A DNA stretch of 64,000 bases, taken from assembly GCF_000143535.2 (NCBI RefSeq), contig NC_037311.1:2170001-2234000 (forward strand). The letters run 5' to 3'. The translations under genes were made by a program, and so were the position numbers. Source of the DNA: Botrytis cinerea B05.10 (lineage: Eukaryota; Ascomycota; Leotiomycetes; Helotiales; Sclerotiniaceae). Shown here one piece after another: positions 24,012 through 37,440 of the stretch; position 1 is the first letter of the stretch; every line of letters begins with the position of its first letter. The notes under the pieces were generated by a model. It had not been told where the DNA came from, made no database searches, and worked only from the letters and a program-made list of their open reading frames with translations.

Positions 24012-24750
24012 ATTCCCACCAATCAGAGGAGGAAAGGGGAGGCTCGGCATTGGAGATTTTCCTGCCGCGATGCTGATTTTCTTGTGGCCTGACCTGTGTG
24101 TTCAAGGCCAGCCCGTATGGGGCACTCGGCAATCTGGACGGACAGAATGGAATGGAGAATGGGCAGATGGGCCAATGAGAGGCCGGAAGACCCCTCTCTT
24201 TTTCGATCTATCGCGGGTGATGGATGGGGATAGAGATCTTCATCTGTTTATTACTATTACTCACCTTCTCGATGCGATGTACCGTAGCTTATAGTTTATA
24301 GTTCATAGGTCATAGTTTATGGTTCATGGAACGAATGTGTGGATGGAAGCTTTTGGCCCTCTTCTTTTCCTCTCGCGCATCGCTGGCTGTCTTCTCTTAT
24401 TCGTATTCGAGTCTGTCGGGTTACAGGTTGCAGGTTACAGGTTGCAGGTTGCAGGTTGCAGGTGAATGTTGGATATTACACACGATGATGAGCGCAATAC
24501 CCAGGGAGGGAGGTAATGCAAATAATAAGGCCAGGTCAGGCAGGCAGGCAGGCACTAAGACAATTGTTTCCAAGAAAAAACATCTTTTTCTTCCATTGAT
24601 TCCATCCCGCTTACCTAAGTGGGCAAGGTGGTGCAACCAGTGGTGAACGGTAGGTAGGTAGGTAGGTAGCCCGATCTCCAAGTAAGAAAGAAGTATTTGA
24701 GTATTGGGTCAATTAAATGTCTGCTTGCCCAGAGGAGAAGAGGAAAAGAA

Positions 24751-24890
24751 CAATGAGCAACGAGCAACGAGCAACGAGCAATCCAATGAGCAATCCAATC
24801 GACAATCAACAATCAACAATCAACAATCAACAATCAACAATCAACAGTCAGCAATCAACATTCAGCAGTCAACACTCAACATTCGACAAA
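24751..24890 (+). repeat. CAACGAG then CAATCAA tandem repeats
   Basis: GAGCAAC units run into perfect 7-bp CAATCAA units at about 24810-24845, then decay into CAGTCAG/CATTCAG variants. This looks like stepwise slippage expansion. Confidence 0.85.
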
Positions 24891-26388
24891 TGAGACCTGA
24901 TAACCTTTTCCCCGTCGCTCTAGGTGAGAGACTCGAATAGAGACCACATCCCTAGCTACGGCTAGTCAGAGATGATCTTCACCACCAAAGCACTAAATCC
25001 AAGAGTGATGATTCACCAGTACATCCAGCTAAGACGCAAAAAAGCAGGATAGCATTGATCCATGGCCTCTGGCGCAGAAGATTAGGGACTCTTTGGGTTT
25101 AGATCGACTGCATCGAATTCTGAAAGAATACGGTAGACTGGATTATCGAAAAGTTTAAAGTCCCATCTTTTCTGCTAACATTGGAATCTTCTCGGGCGTC
25201 CCTTGGCTCCCTTTCTCTACCCTCACCTCCTTTTTTGATCTACCCTCCCTTTCCTCTCTCGCGTTCCTCGTGCCTGTCGTGCCAACTCGTGCCTACTTTC
25301 GCTCTATTCGCACGCACTCTGCGCTACTCCCACCTCTTCTCGCCTACTTCTACCTGCTCTCTCTCACCTCCTCTTATGCTCCGTCTCCCTCTACCCTACT
25401 TCTGCTAACTCTCAACTCTTAACCTTACCCTCACCTCATCACCTAGTATTTAATCGTCCTTTCGCCCGCCCCAGAGAGAGATCGGACCTTGTAATCATTT
25501 CTAATCCTTTCTCAACGCACACATTCCAGACCTTTCCCCGTATCCATCCAGACCCATATCCATCACCTCCGACCTCCCAGTGTGCATCCTCACACCATTC
25601 CGCACGACTTGACGCTTTTTTTCCTTTTGATTCCTTTTTTTCTAATAATAATAATTCAAAACAGAGTAGCATTCGTTACTTTGCCTGCATATGACATTCT
25701 CACTATCTCCACGGCTTTAATCCACTTCTTCACCCCACTGCCACTGCCACTACCACCACCACTACCACCACCACCACTACCACCACCACCACATCCACTT
25801 CAAACTCCAGGCGTCTAGATCGTCTAGCCTCTCTCAACTCGACTCGACTTGTTCTATCCGCCTACTCACTCTCCTCTGCTCTGCAAACTACAAAACATTT
25901 GTGTACCACCCAAATTCGCTGTAACAACACCTCGCCACCTCGCATCTCTTATTATTATTATTTTTATTTCCAACAAAAAGAAGCACCGATTTCTTTCTTG
26001 TGGTTGATTGTCTCTTTCGCCCTTATTTATCCCATCCATCGACCCATTCAACAAGGTTCGGTTCGCTTACCGATCCACGACCCCCTCATCCCAGTATCCG
26101 CAATCGACCTCGAAATCGATCTGATATTCGACCTCACAACCGATCTGGGATTCTGAGTCAAGTCAGCATTAAAATCGAACATTTCCTAAGAGGAAAGACC
26201 AGCCGAGTTTTCCATCAATCGGAACTTCGTCCATACATAGCATATATTCTCCTCGTCACCTATATTTCACACGGGTACCATCCCGATTACTCTCACGCAG
26301 TTTGACACGAGGAAGCACCAAATATTCTTGATATCCGATTTTGGTATTTTGTAAAAACAACATCAACCCCCAGCGATTATTAGCAAAC

Positions 26389-27660
26389 ATGGTCAAAGAA
26401 AAGAAGATGAGTGCCGGAAAGGTCGAGAAACCCTATTCTAATAAAGTATGCACATCCTTCTTCGTTCTCTTTCCTTTGGCGAGATCGTAACAGCACTAAC
26501 ACACTTTTAAGACCCCCAAAACCAATCTGGAGAAGATGTCTCACAAAGAGCGTGCATTTATTGCTGCCGCCAATAGAAATGATCGTCCCGATGTCAAGGG
26601 TCGAATGAAGTCCGCTAGAGAGGCGTCAAATCTGCACCGCGAGAGAACCGGTCGAGGACTTAAACTTTCAGAGGACATTGTCATGTCTGGAAATCTGGGT
26701 GAGGAGGAGGAAAGCCCAATGCGAGTCCTTCAGAGACGTCATTGGAATCCCATGTATAACCCAGTTCCAATCCCCATCACCCAAACTGAGCTCATGCAAC
26801 ATTTGCACGACAACCCGGCAATCGCAAACAACATTTTGGCTTTGATTGAAGGCGCTCAAGGCCTTCGTCCCAAGGAGCAGGTCGACCCGGTCGAGCCTCA
26901 AATGGCGATGGAGATGTCATTATTTGTACAAAGCGTTCATCAATTATCATCGCAAAATGCTAATCTGCCCGGGAGAATGCCTCAAGATATACCAACACCC
27001 CCAGGAACATTAAGTCGCAAAACCAGTTATGGCCCAAATATGCCAACGCCACCACAGGATCAAAGCATGTCATCGCCATCGGGGGACCCAATTATGGCAT
27101 CGTCACCAATGTTAAACAATGAGCCAAACATGGCTGCTCCTCCAATGGAACAACACCCCAAGAGGCGACACACAAGCTTTGGACAAGATGGAACATTGTA
27201 CGAAATGCCAGGCTACAATCGCAATACCGGACCTCAATTCATGGGCCGAAGTTCCAGCACTCCCGGAACCCTAACACCCTGTGCGCCTTTTGAACACGAC
27301 TCGATGATTCAGAACGCAAGACCCCAAAGTCAGATGAATCCAATGCATCAAAATCATATGCTTCGAAGCCCAGAGCCCCAACATCACATGAACCAAGTTC
27401 ATCAGAGTCCCATAGGCTGGTTTGAGAAAAGTCAAGCGCCTTCTCAAGTAAATCAAATGTCTTCTCAGCAGACGAATCAAATGCCCACGCAGTGGAATCA
27501 GGAAAGATCATTACTCGACATGTCTTATACGTCTCATTTCCTTCCCAGTCAAACATCAACAAATGCGGTTGAAAATCACCACTATAACCAATTTGCGCAA
27601 CCGAGCACAGATGACAAGTTTTTCGCCGACATGATCGATTTCAACGGTGGTGGACGTTGA
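26389..27660 (+). CDS. Unrecognised Gln/Met/Pro-rich protein
   Basis: Exons 26389-26445 and 26512-27660 give 401 residues. I do not recognise a named family. The N-terminal 100 residues look ordered and basic, with the words KMSHKERAFIAAANRND, KSAREASNLHRERTGRGLKL and SEDIV, a short pattern I associate with conserved but uncharacterised fungal nuclear proteins. A compact helix-rich segment (ITQTELMQHLHDNPAIANNI) follows. The remaining 250 residues are low-complexity, rich in Met, Gln, Pro, Asn and His, with TPPGTLSRK, MPTPPQDQS and a KRRH patch that could be a nuclear signal. A transcription-related role is possible but is inference. The gene stands alone, with a very long pyrimidine-rich upstream region that hints at translational control. 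Confidence 0.75.
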
Positions 27661-28207
27661 AAAAAACTGTATATCGACTTGAGGATTGGGGGTGTATGTG
27701 AGATGATGTAATTATATAATGATTGGAAGGTGTTTTGTCGATATTTGAATTTGGAAGGCGAGAGGCATGGTATGGCGATATTGCCTGGTTGGTTTTTTTT
27801 TTTTTGAGGGGGGTTTTTTTTGGGGACATGAATACGATTATGGCGAAAAATGGGATTAACGGATTAACGGGTTAAACGGATGGTTCACCTAAAGAGCGAG
27901 GTGTTCAAAATTATCATACACGCATATACCCATGATACACGGAGTTGGGGATTATTTCTTATTGGGGGTCAGTCAGAATAGACTGAGTGGGAAGAAGGGG
28001 AGAAGAGGAGAAGAGGGAGGTAATCAAAATGGTCCGGTTGGTTGGTCGGTTCATGAATGTGAAGGTGACGACGACGACGACTATGATTACTGAGTTCTTC
28101 TGGTTTATACCTTTTATCTTTATCTCTTATTTTATTATTATTATTGCAGTACACAGACACAACTCTTCTTTTTAATATTGTAATATTATGTTAAATTTTA
28201 CGTTGAG

Positions 28208-28279
28208 ATGATTTTGATTTTGATTTTGATTTTGATTTTGATTTTGATTTTGATTTTGATTTTGATTTTGATTTTGATT
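28208..28279 (+). repeat. (GATTTT)12 hexamer array
   Basis: About twelve perfect tandem GATTTT units, read directly. Confidence 0.92.
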
Positions 28280-28788
28280 CTCATTGAGCTGGGTTTAGAC
28301 ATAGCGTAACTTTCTTTCATATCATGTACCATGAACTATATAAACTATGTGTTCTAATATTCAAATTTGAAAAAAAAAAAAAAAAAAAAGTCAACACATG
28401 GGATGGATATTTCATGCATTTTCACATCTTGACGGAAATCGTAGGGAGTTGATAAGTTATTAGTGGTTGTAGTTGTAGTTATAATCGATAGTTATTGTGA
28501 TGTGATGTGTTTATTATTGTAGTGTTTTATCTTATATTATACAAGCTTTTTCTCAACCCTTCGTAGCTAAAAATAACAACAGCCTCGCTAGCACTCTCCG
28601 TAGTTATTTTTAACACCACTCAGAACCTACACCTACACTCGTACTACACAGCTTTTAGAATCCTAGGGATAAATAAGATTTATATTCCTATATTCCATTA
28701 AAATGTGAATTTTGAAGCTATTCAGAGATTATAAGTTTTGAAGTGGCAATCTGTGTACAGGCTTAAGTAGGGTATATTCAACCCCGAA

Positions 28789-28895
<107 letters not shown>

Positions 28896-28985
28896 TAGAT
28901 TTCGCTACCCTCTCGCTTCTAGCTCGTATAAGGACGCCGAAGGCGTCTTTAAGCCCAAATCTAATAAATCTAGTATATAATATCT

Positions 28986-29460
28986 TTTCCAATTCTCTTT
29001 CTAATTCTCTTTCTAATTCTCTTTCTAATTCTCTTTCTAATTCTTTAAAATCTAATTCTTTAAAATCTAATTCTTTAAAATCTAATAAATCTTAAATATA
29101 ATGTTAAATCTAAATCTAAATCTAAATCTAAATCTAAATCTAAATCTAAATCTAAATCTAAATCTAAATCTAAATCTAAATCTAAATCTAAATCTAAATC
29201 TAAATCTAAATCTAAATCTAAATCTAAATCTAAATCTAAATCTAAATCTAATTCCCTTTCTAATTCCCTTTATAATTCTCTTTTTAATTCTCTTTCTAAT
29301 TCTAATTATAATTTTAAATCTAATTCTCTTTTTAATACTAAATCTAATATTAAATCTAATTCTCTTTCTAGTTCTCTTTCTAATTCTCTTTTTAATACTA
29401 AATCTAATACTAAATCTAATATTAAATCTAATTCCCTTTTTAATTCCCTTTTTAATTCCT
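28986..29460 (+). repeat. Nested TCTAAT-type array: 12-mer, 15-mer, hexamer
   Basis: Starts with four 12-bp units (CTTTCTAATTCT), passes to three 15-bp units (TTTAAAATCTAATTC), then about 24 perfect AAATCT hexamers at 29105-29250. After 29250 it decays into mixed CTTTCTAATTC and TTAAATCTAAT variants. All variants share TCTAAT. Confidence 0.88.
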
Positions 29461-29479
29461 TTTTTAAAATTCCTTATCT

Positions 29480-30140
29480 CTTTTATCATCTCTCGAATCT
29501 CCAAATTAATTAGAAACATTTATTCAATTCTTCAAAAACTTCAATTCAATATTTCAATCCAATTTTTAAATCAATTATTCTTTTAGTATATTACAATTTA
29601 TTAATAAAAAAATTATATTATTAAAAAGCTTTCAATTTATAGAATCCTAAGATTTCTTTCAATCTTATTCTATAGATTTTTTATTTTTGAATTCGTTAAT
29701 GATTTATTGATTTTTATTTTAATATTTGTATATAAAGTATTTATACTTTTTTTCAATTAATTAGTTTTCAATTATAAATTGTATTTTAAAATCTGTATAT
29801 TAAGGAAGGATAGATTTTGAGGCAATATATTATATAATCATTCAAGCTAATCAGAATTATATACAATAATAACTTTTAACAATATTATAGCTTTTTAACA
29901 ACTTTATAACAACTTTATTATTATATTTATAATCATTAATTATAGAATTATAAAAATAATATTATTGAAAAGTTCTTCTTCGAAAAACTTTGGTTATAAT
30001 ATTTAAATTTATTTTATAAATTCATTTACTTTCTTTTGTTATATCTTAATTCAATACTACATTATAATATTTCTATATAGACCTTACATACTTTCTAAAT
30101 CAATCAGCTTCCAGTTATGAATTGTGTTTTAAATCCTGTA
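29480..30140. repeat. A/T-rich island, probably RIP-degraded
   Basis: Almost entirely A and T with no coding signal, sharply bounded by hexamer arrays on both sides. The word AAATTGTGTTTTAAATCCTGTAT-like near 30115-30145 recurs in altered form near 29770-29800, which suggests diverged internal repeats. Confidence 0.55.
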
Positions 30141-30164
30141 TGTTAGGGATTTAAGAAGTGGAGG

Positions 30165-30288
30165 ATTTGTATTTGTATTTGTATTTGTATTTGTATTTGT
30201 ATTTGTATTTGTATTTGTATTTGTATTTGTATTTGTATTTGTATTTGTATTTGTCGATAACTTGGAGGGGGGGGGGGGGGGGGGGGGG
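30165..30288 (+). repeat. (TTTGTA)15 array followed by 22-G run
   Basis: About fifteen perfect TTTGTA hexamers end at 30254, and 22 consecutive G lie at 30267-30288. Short GGT/GTT triplets follow at 30345-30375. Confidence 0.9.
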
Positions 30289-32604
30289 AATAGGGTAATT
30301 GTTTGAAGTATTTATTGATTAGTTGTGGGAATGGTTTTTGGGGAAGTGGTGGTGGTGGTTGTTGTTGTTGTTGTTTGGAATAGTTATTGTTTAGAGCGGT
30401 GGCTGTGGGTGGAGTATGTTGTCTGGAGTATGTTGTCTGGAGTATGTTGTCTGGAGCAATTGTATCTTTGAGCACCGGATCCTCTCGCATAACCGGTAGT
30501 CTGCAACCTCTGGTACACTGGCGTGTGTGATATCATATGCGCCATGATTTGATGCGGTATGTATGATATGTGTTGATATTTTCTTGCTGGGGTAGAGTAG
30601 GTATTTGCGTTGCGTTGCATAGATCGGGATGGGGAATTGGCTGATTGGTTGGTTGGTTGGGTGGCTGAGGATTCGGTATGGGATGGTGGGGATGGGAGTA
30701 GAGAATATGGTTGATTGAGAGGGGGGATGGATGGTGAGGTGATGGTTGTGGGTGTTTTGGTAGAGAGGAGTGGAAATGGGAGAGGGGGAAGAGTTAATGC
30801 TGGTATATGGATATGTGATATGTGATGTTTATGTATATTAGGAAGAAGGGAGCGTTGTTGTTTTCTGGGGAGTTTGAAGAATGGATTTGAGAGGAGAGAG
30901 TGAGAGGAGAGAGTGAGAGTGAGAGTGAGAGGAGAGAGTGAGAGGAGAGAGTGAGAGTGAGAGGTGAGAATGAGAGCAAGAAAACAAAAAATATAGTTAA
31001 AACGAAGAGCATGTACTACAATACAACATAGCATATCACATACATAAAACATGATGATAAAAAGCTCAAAAACAGAAAAGAAAATCTTTGTATGTTATAC
31101 AAAAAGGGAAAGAGAAAGACAAACAAAAGAACCGAGGTGAGAAAAAGAGAAGCGGGTTGCATATTCTCGTGTACGAATGTGTATGTTGTGGGTTGAATAT
31201 ACACATCGTATCATATCATATCATATCATATCATATCATACATACTTGAGAGGGAAATACAAAAAAAATTCTACTATCCTAGATCCTCCCCACCTACATC
31301 TTCGAGTAATAAGAGCAGATGCGAAAGGTGGAAAGTAGATATGAATGTAGATACGAAAATGTAAACGCAAACGAACCGAACCGATATCCAAGCAAGAGTT
31401 TTTTTATATTTTTTGTATTTCTTTTTTAAAAAAAAACCCCCCTCGAACAATCCTTTCACTCACCAGAGTATTCTATAAATCTCCACCCCCACCCCCACCC
31501 CCCATCTCCAATCTTTGCAAACATCCATCTCTTTCAAAGATTCCCGGTAGGAGATTCGAGATTCGAGATTCGAGATGCCAAACCTCGAAGGAGGACCCGC
31601 GCTTAGAAATGCGGAATATTCCACTTTCAATTGCCCCGAGGGAAGAGAGAAAGAGAATCCAACCCATGCACGAAACAAACTAGGCGGAGAGCGAAATGAT
31701 GAGCGTGTAAGCAAAGACTGTCGAGAAGCGAAAAGGGGAAATAGGGAATAGGAGTTGTGGTACAGAGAGGGAGAGGAAGGGCTCCAGAGGTGAGCGAGCG
31801 GTTGCTACAATTGTAGTTCTCGCTTCTTTTTGATTTCCTGTTACCTCCTTCACTTCCTTTCACTTGGTATAAAAAACTTTGCTCCGCATATGTATGTGAA
31901 TCTTGATGTGATATGATTGTGAATGAAACACTTGTGAATACACTTCATGACTGGTAGAATAACAAAATGTCTCTTCTCCCGGATGAAGTATCAAACTACG
32001 ATTTAAGGAAGATGATACAGGTGGAGAGAGTAGAGGAATAAGAAATGAGATTAAAAGATATGTTTAGCAAATTCTAAAGCCCCGAATACAGACTAAAACT
32101 ACTCACTCTATTCTGTCCATCCATTTGTTCATTCCGCTTACATACACACTAGCCTCTCTTCATCACTTTCATCACCTTCACTCCAAGCATCGTTTTAGAC
32201 TTATATTGCAATTCGATCTTTATAATATTCATATTCTTATTGTTTCTAAAAACCAAAAAATGCTCGTTGCGCCTTACTCATACAAAGCAAAAGACGGTTT
32301 AAAAAAATACCCAGGTAGCATTATGATACATCTATATGTATGCAATGCATAAAAGTCAATAATAAATGAGCAAGCTGCATACATACGCAAGCATTGGATA
32401 TCATGCTATTCCATCCCATCCCAATCCATTCATCAATCATATCATATCATATCATTCCTACCCAAAGGCAAATTTTCAAATGTCAAAAAATTTGCCTCTC
32501 CTATTTTCCATATGCTCCCCTTCCAGGCTATCAGACATTATCCTTCAGTCCCAATCCATCCATTCATCTACCCATCGAATCCCCTGCCTACATTTCTGAA
32601 TTTT

Positions 32605-35600
32605 TTACCAAGGATTTCCGTGACTATCATAAGATAGCTGCGAAGCAGCACCCGTCTTATCCTCTACATCTTGTTTCGGCATAATCTTATGCATGTGTTT
32701 CGGATTCATGAACCCGCCGTTGTTTAATTCCCCCATCTCTACGTCCTCATCATGATGCACCTCAATGCCATCCTCTAAACCGTTCGCCCACGACTTTGCA
32801 GGTGCAGAAGTAGGTACTTCGATGTCTTTCAATTCTCTATGCACTGCCCCCACCAAATCTATCACATCCGAACTTCGTACGTAGCCGAGATAATAAGGAG
32901 TGCCACTTGCACCAGCAGCTTCATGTTCGAAGATTCTTCGACGATCACGAACCTCCGTCACATACTCGTCGTTGTATTCTCTCCAAATATCGTTCTCGAA
33001 ATCGTAGATGTAAATCCAATAATGACCACCACCAGCTTCACCACGATGAATGAAGACAGTTTGGAGCTTATATTCATACTTGGTCATGTTTGTGAACTGT
33101 TCATTTCTTTTTTGCTTGAGAAGTTGGATTTCCTCATTGTTTTTTTCAATTTCTTGGGTTAATTCGGCTTGGCGATCTTCAAGCAATGTGACCAAGTTTG
33201 CGTCAACTTCGATGTCGTCCATCTCCTGCAGACCTCTAGTAAAGTTCTGTGCTGCAGATAGTGCATCACAAACAGATATTTCTTCTGGTATGTTATCTTG
33301 GCCGAGGACTCTTTGTCGCTCTTCCAAAGTATTGATACGTGCCTTCCATTTCCATGCTTCTTGACGACGACGCATCAAAGTAGAGTCAGGATCTTCCGAA
33401 TCCATATATCTATCAAGGTATATCGTCTCTGGAAATATTACCGCATTTCGATTCTTATAAGCCGTGTGCTTAATATTGTCGTAACGTGTACGTTGAATTT
33501 GTACCTGTAAGATTGGGGGAAGTTTGGTAATAGATGCATATTGTGGTTGAACAGTACCATCGATATGTACCTGTTGTTCGTCGAAGACCACATCCAATGC
33601 TTCATAAATGTCTCGAGATTTGTTTTCATCCGGAAAAATTATGAGATTAGCCCATGGTTCAACTTTCTTCTCTAGCTTTTCCGACTTTCGAAGGTAAGAG
33701 GCATTTGCACCGTAAAATGTGTCTCTAATGTTGTCGATTTGCTCGCCAGACACAGGATCGATGCTTGTCGGCTTTATAGCACACTGTAAACGAAACATCA
33801 CGTTTCCGATGACCTCGGTAACATCTTGCTGAGATCCGAATTTCCATAGATCGTCGTCAGTAATGACTTCCTTCTGATCATTTGTCTCTATTGAAAGGCC
33901 AGCTTTGTTTCTTGGAGGAATTGGAGGCGGCTTATCTGGCGCGGCGGGTATGACATCTGGAGCTTGAACTATCGAATCGCCATTGACCATGACAGCATCA
34001 TCAAAGGTACCATCAGTGTCCTCTGATTTGTCCCAGACCTTTTCTGCTACGGGACCCGGCCTACCTACAACATCAGAATATGGAGGTAAACTATCCATGT
34101 CTGGTGCCTCGACCAATGTACCTTCACTACTATCATCACGCTGATTTGAATCTTTATCTTCGGGTCGGTCAACCATCTCAATATCCTCATCAGCTGAAGT
34201 TGGAGGAGGAAAAGCCGTTGTTGGAGGACCTTCCGGCCCAAAAATGGGGCTCATCATGGAAGCAATATTCGATGGACCACTTGGGCTGCTAATAGAAGCT
34301 CGACGGAAATTTGCTTCAGCTGCTGAGCTGAATATAGTCAGTTCGGCCAACTCTCTAGTAGGCTTGATGGATCTTGTTGAAGCAGTCTTCAAATTTTCGA
34401 ACAGGTCGTGCAATTCCGTCACAACTAATTATAATTAGCCCAGTCATTTGTCCAAAGAATCTGACACTCACATTTCTGGGCCTTGATGATTTCCGCCTTA
34501 CTGACAGCACGTCCTCCAACACGCTTCTTCTTGATGTCCTCTTCATTCAGAGGCATGCGAATTTGTTCAAAGTTCATGACTACCTCTCGAACCGATTTTA
34601 CTGTATAATAATATTGAAGAAGACTGTTTAAATAGCAGGTATTCCCAATATTATCCAGGCCAATTGGCTGATTAACGGTTGACTTTTCTGCTTGAATGTC
34701 GGCGTTTGGATCATCAAGTTTCCTCAATAGGTAACTGCTCTGACGATCATGGGCTATTACCCGAAATGCTTCCTTGTAGCTATCCGATGAACCAGTAGGA
34801 GCACCAGATCTGAGACTTTCGTAATAAGCCAGTACAGTATCATCTGGGGCCCTTCTGTCGGTGATTTGGAGTCGATTGTAAGCTTCACCAACGTCAAGGT
34901 TTGAATCTTCAGTTCCAGACTCCATGGACGTAGCCGCACGCTGCAACGTGTAATCGTCTCCGCGGTTGTTAGCAATCGCTCTTAAAGCTTTTGCTACTTT
35001 ATCCTTATCACCCTCAAAAGACTACCTTGGAGTTAGTTGGGAATCTTTGAAGATTGTTAATTCAAGACTATGCACATACCATAGCAACTGCAGCAGCTTC
35101 AATGCTATCAGATGCAGTATCTGAAGTCACACTTAGAAACTCGAGAGCTTCTTCAAATGACATTGTGGTATCATTTGCTGCGGCTTCAATGGCAATGCTC
35201 TGCCTGTCCTTTGCTATTACGCGCAGACATTCGCGCGCCTCATCTTTTTGGCGCGGTCCAGCTTCGATACGAGACTTGTAAACACCGATAAAGTACTCAT
35301 CACCCTCAGATCTAGTAATACTTCGCTGTAGCGCGAAGAACGAGTAAGCTTTTTCGATATCTTTTAGGCTGACTTCTCCGGTAGACATGATCATCGTAGC
35401 CTTCGTTTGTAGATCGGAACTGGGGCGTCCATTGCCAAGCTCCCGCAAGCAGTCCAAATAGTATGGCTTGTTCGCCGGATCGCATTGACATTGTCGATCA
35501 TAGCTCCAGGCTAACAAATCATCTGTAAATAGCTCGATTGCGCCTAAACTAGCATAATAAGGGTGCTCTAACGAATCTACGATTTGAGCAGCATCTCGCT

Positions 35601-36692
35601 TTGGATAGTCATCGCAAGAAAGTAATCGTCTAATATCATCCAGAGCATAGGCGGGAGAAAAGGCCTTTTCACTGGAAGATTTAAGCTCCTGAAGCTCCAT
35701 ATCTGGTCGATCAAGCATGAGCTGGTTGAGCTCAAGCCTGACATCGTCTATGAATTCGCGATTCCCATCATTGACGACAGGCAAAATCCAAAATCCTTCA
35801 TATTCGTCCTGAAACGAAAGTTAGTGGTGCAAATGAATTGTAGAGAAGATTTTGTAAACTGAATCCTGAACCATAAGTTGTAGTCAGCCAATGAGATACA
35901 TACCTGGGGATTGGACGATGCCCTCAGCTCGGATTTAAATCCTAGATAACCTAATAGGGTGTCACAATCGTCTCCGAATGCTAATCTGAACCTTTTGTTT
36001 CTGGCTGCAATAGCCTTCCTATCCGAACCCCCTGCGTCTCTTAAATACTGACAAAGGTTACTAAGAACCTGAAATGGGTATATGGGCCTGTGTCCTGTGA
36101 ATCTTAAGGGTTCTTTTTCAATTATTCTCTGCCCACGATCCAAAGTAGCTTGGACATTTATCAAGGGAGCTATCATGGTAGCGGAGAGCCTAGGTGGTGT
36201 TATTTTGACAATAACTTTGACTGGACAGGTAGCCGCAGTGCAGGCGAAATCATGCGCCACGAATTCAAAGGCCTTTTTCGAGTTCTGCGACGATCTGGTC
36301 TCAACTACTCGAAAGTGATGTAGTGGATTTTCGAAGTCTTTAGGACTACACGGAGTTTGTCCATCTTTCCAGCCTCGGAAATCTACACTAATCCGAAAAT
36401 GATATCGGCAAATGGAACAGTACGCAGCTATCTTGCGGAATGTTGTGGGATCTACTCCCTCGTGTGGGCGTAGAGTATCCGATTGAGAATCTTTTCTATA
36501 AAGCTGATGGCGACAATTGGAGGCATGGAGCCTTGGGTCAATATTGGATTCGTTGTATATCGGCGCTGGTTCTACGAGAGTATGCTTGCCGGACTTTGCG
36601 CTTTTTCTTAAATCGTAGTCAAGTAGATCTTCCACTAACCTAGGGGCCGTTTTCCCTACATTGGCAAAATCATTAGCTAAATTCTGGTGCAT
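32605..36692 (-). CDS. UBP2: UBP2-type ubiquitin-specific protease
   Basis: Large cysteine deubiquitinase of the yeast Ubp2 type; yeast Ubp2 opposes Rsp5 and trims Lys63-linked chains. Exons 36692-35904, 35808-35080, 35021-34472 and 34424-32605 give 1295 residues, close to yeast Ubp2 (1272). The N-terminus begins GKTAPRLVEDLLDYD, the fungal Ubp2 opening. Residues about 250-610 hold repeated helical units ending in RVIAKDRQS and RVIAHDRQS. The Cys box is LDNIGNTCYLNSLLQYYY, with Cys near 635. A 100-residue acidic, Pro-rich insert separates this from QDVTEVIGNVMFRLQCAI and the His box GEAGGGHYWIYIYD (His near 1157), finishing with REYNDEYVTEV. A coiled-coil insertion of about 70 residues lies just before the His box. 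I use the ATG at 36692; an ATG further upstream (about 36776) reads into a stop. Confidence 0.93.
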
Positions 36693-37440
36693 TCGAGAGC
36701 TTTGAATTATCTCAAAGTTCGAAAGAACATAAGTCGCAGAACTTGCCTGGTCCTGGTTTCTTCTCGTAGTCAAACATAGTACCTCTCAGTAATTATCTAT
36801 CGCTCACTCTGTCTGCTAATACTACGTGGTTTATGGCCAGCTGGAATATTCTGGACCGGCTTAGCTACCCCGCCTCTCGAAAGGTTGTGAAGTTGGATTG
36901 ATATTGCGGCTGGAAGGATCAAAATGTTGGCTTGCATGCGAAGGAAATTTCCTTAGAAAAACAATGGAAGATGAATAAAAACCTGGTGCCAACCCAGGCA
37001 CTATATGTAAGTTTGGTTGTTTGGTTGTTTGATTGTGTAATGGTGAGTGGTTGAGTCTCCAAATTTGGCTAGGAGGAACACAAGCAACAAAAGAATAGGA
37101 ACGTGAGCATCGACAAGTTTTATGATTTTAAAGGAAAACAGAAATATCTGTGCAATTTCTCATCAACTTTGTTGGTCCAATATGTATTTATTTGTATGTA
37201 CTTCTCATCTAAACAGGCACGGGTGAAGTTTGATGGGAATATCTGCCGCCGTGCACTTTTGTTGCTTGAGAGCTTTGATGATGGTGATGACGGAAATAAT
37301 TGGACGGCGGCTAGTAAGCACAAGCAGCGTCTATAGCGGCATGTTCCGTCCAAATTCCCCGAATCCATCAACCTCATACCGGCGCCATAGCGACTGCTCA
37401 GATTTCAATTTCCATTATTGACGTTCCGTATTGTCTCAAC
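36693..37440. promoter_or_regulatory. Divergent promoter UBP2/complex I subunit
   Basis: About 750 bp between two divergent start codons with no supportable gene. A GGTTGTTTGGTTGTTTG short repeat lies near 37013-37030. Core promoter elements were not clear. Confidence 0.5.

Larger units (their letters stand above)
22311..26388. other. Long gene-free region with microsatellites and pyrimidine-rich leader
   Basis: No gene is seen over 4 kb. It holds GATA/GATG tracts (about 23060-23090, 23810-23850), a run of 20 G at 23992-24011, GTTGCAG-type repeats at about 24420-24462 and a CAATCAA/GAGCAAC array at 24751-24890. From about 25180 to 26380 the plus strand is strongly pyrimidine-rich, with a CCA-triplet tract at 25734-25798. 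That part probably contains the promoter and long 5-prime leader of the next gene. Confidence 0.6.

Noticed and set aside
24400..24900. Possible CRISPR-like array of short repeats
   Set aside because: Units are contiguous slippage repeats without unique spacers, and the genome is eukaryotic.
29100..29250. AAATCT array as an internal telomere tract
   Set aside because: Fungal telomere units in this group are TTAGGG; the hexamer does not match on either strand.
29082..29586. Long open frames of alternating Asn-Leu or Phe-Arg on the two strands
   Set aside because: They are translations of the AAATCT hexamer array, which is open in several frames by construction.
30384..31052. 222-codon minus-strand frame rich in Ser, Leu, Pro and Thr
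   Set aside because: It translates purine/pyrimidine repeats (GAGAGT-type) and has no domain.
36693..36776. Upstream ATG as start of the UBP2-type gene
   Set aside because: That ATG reads into a stop after about 20 codons and no intron of normal size joins it to the conserved start.
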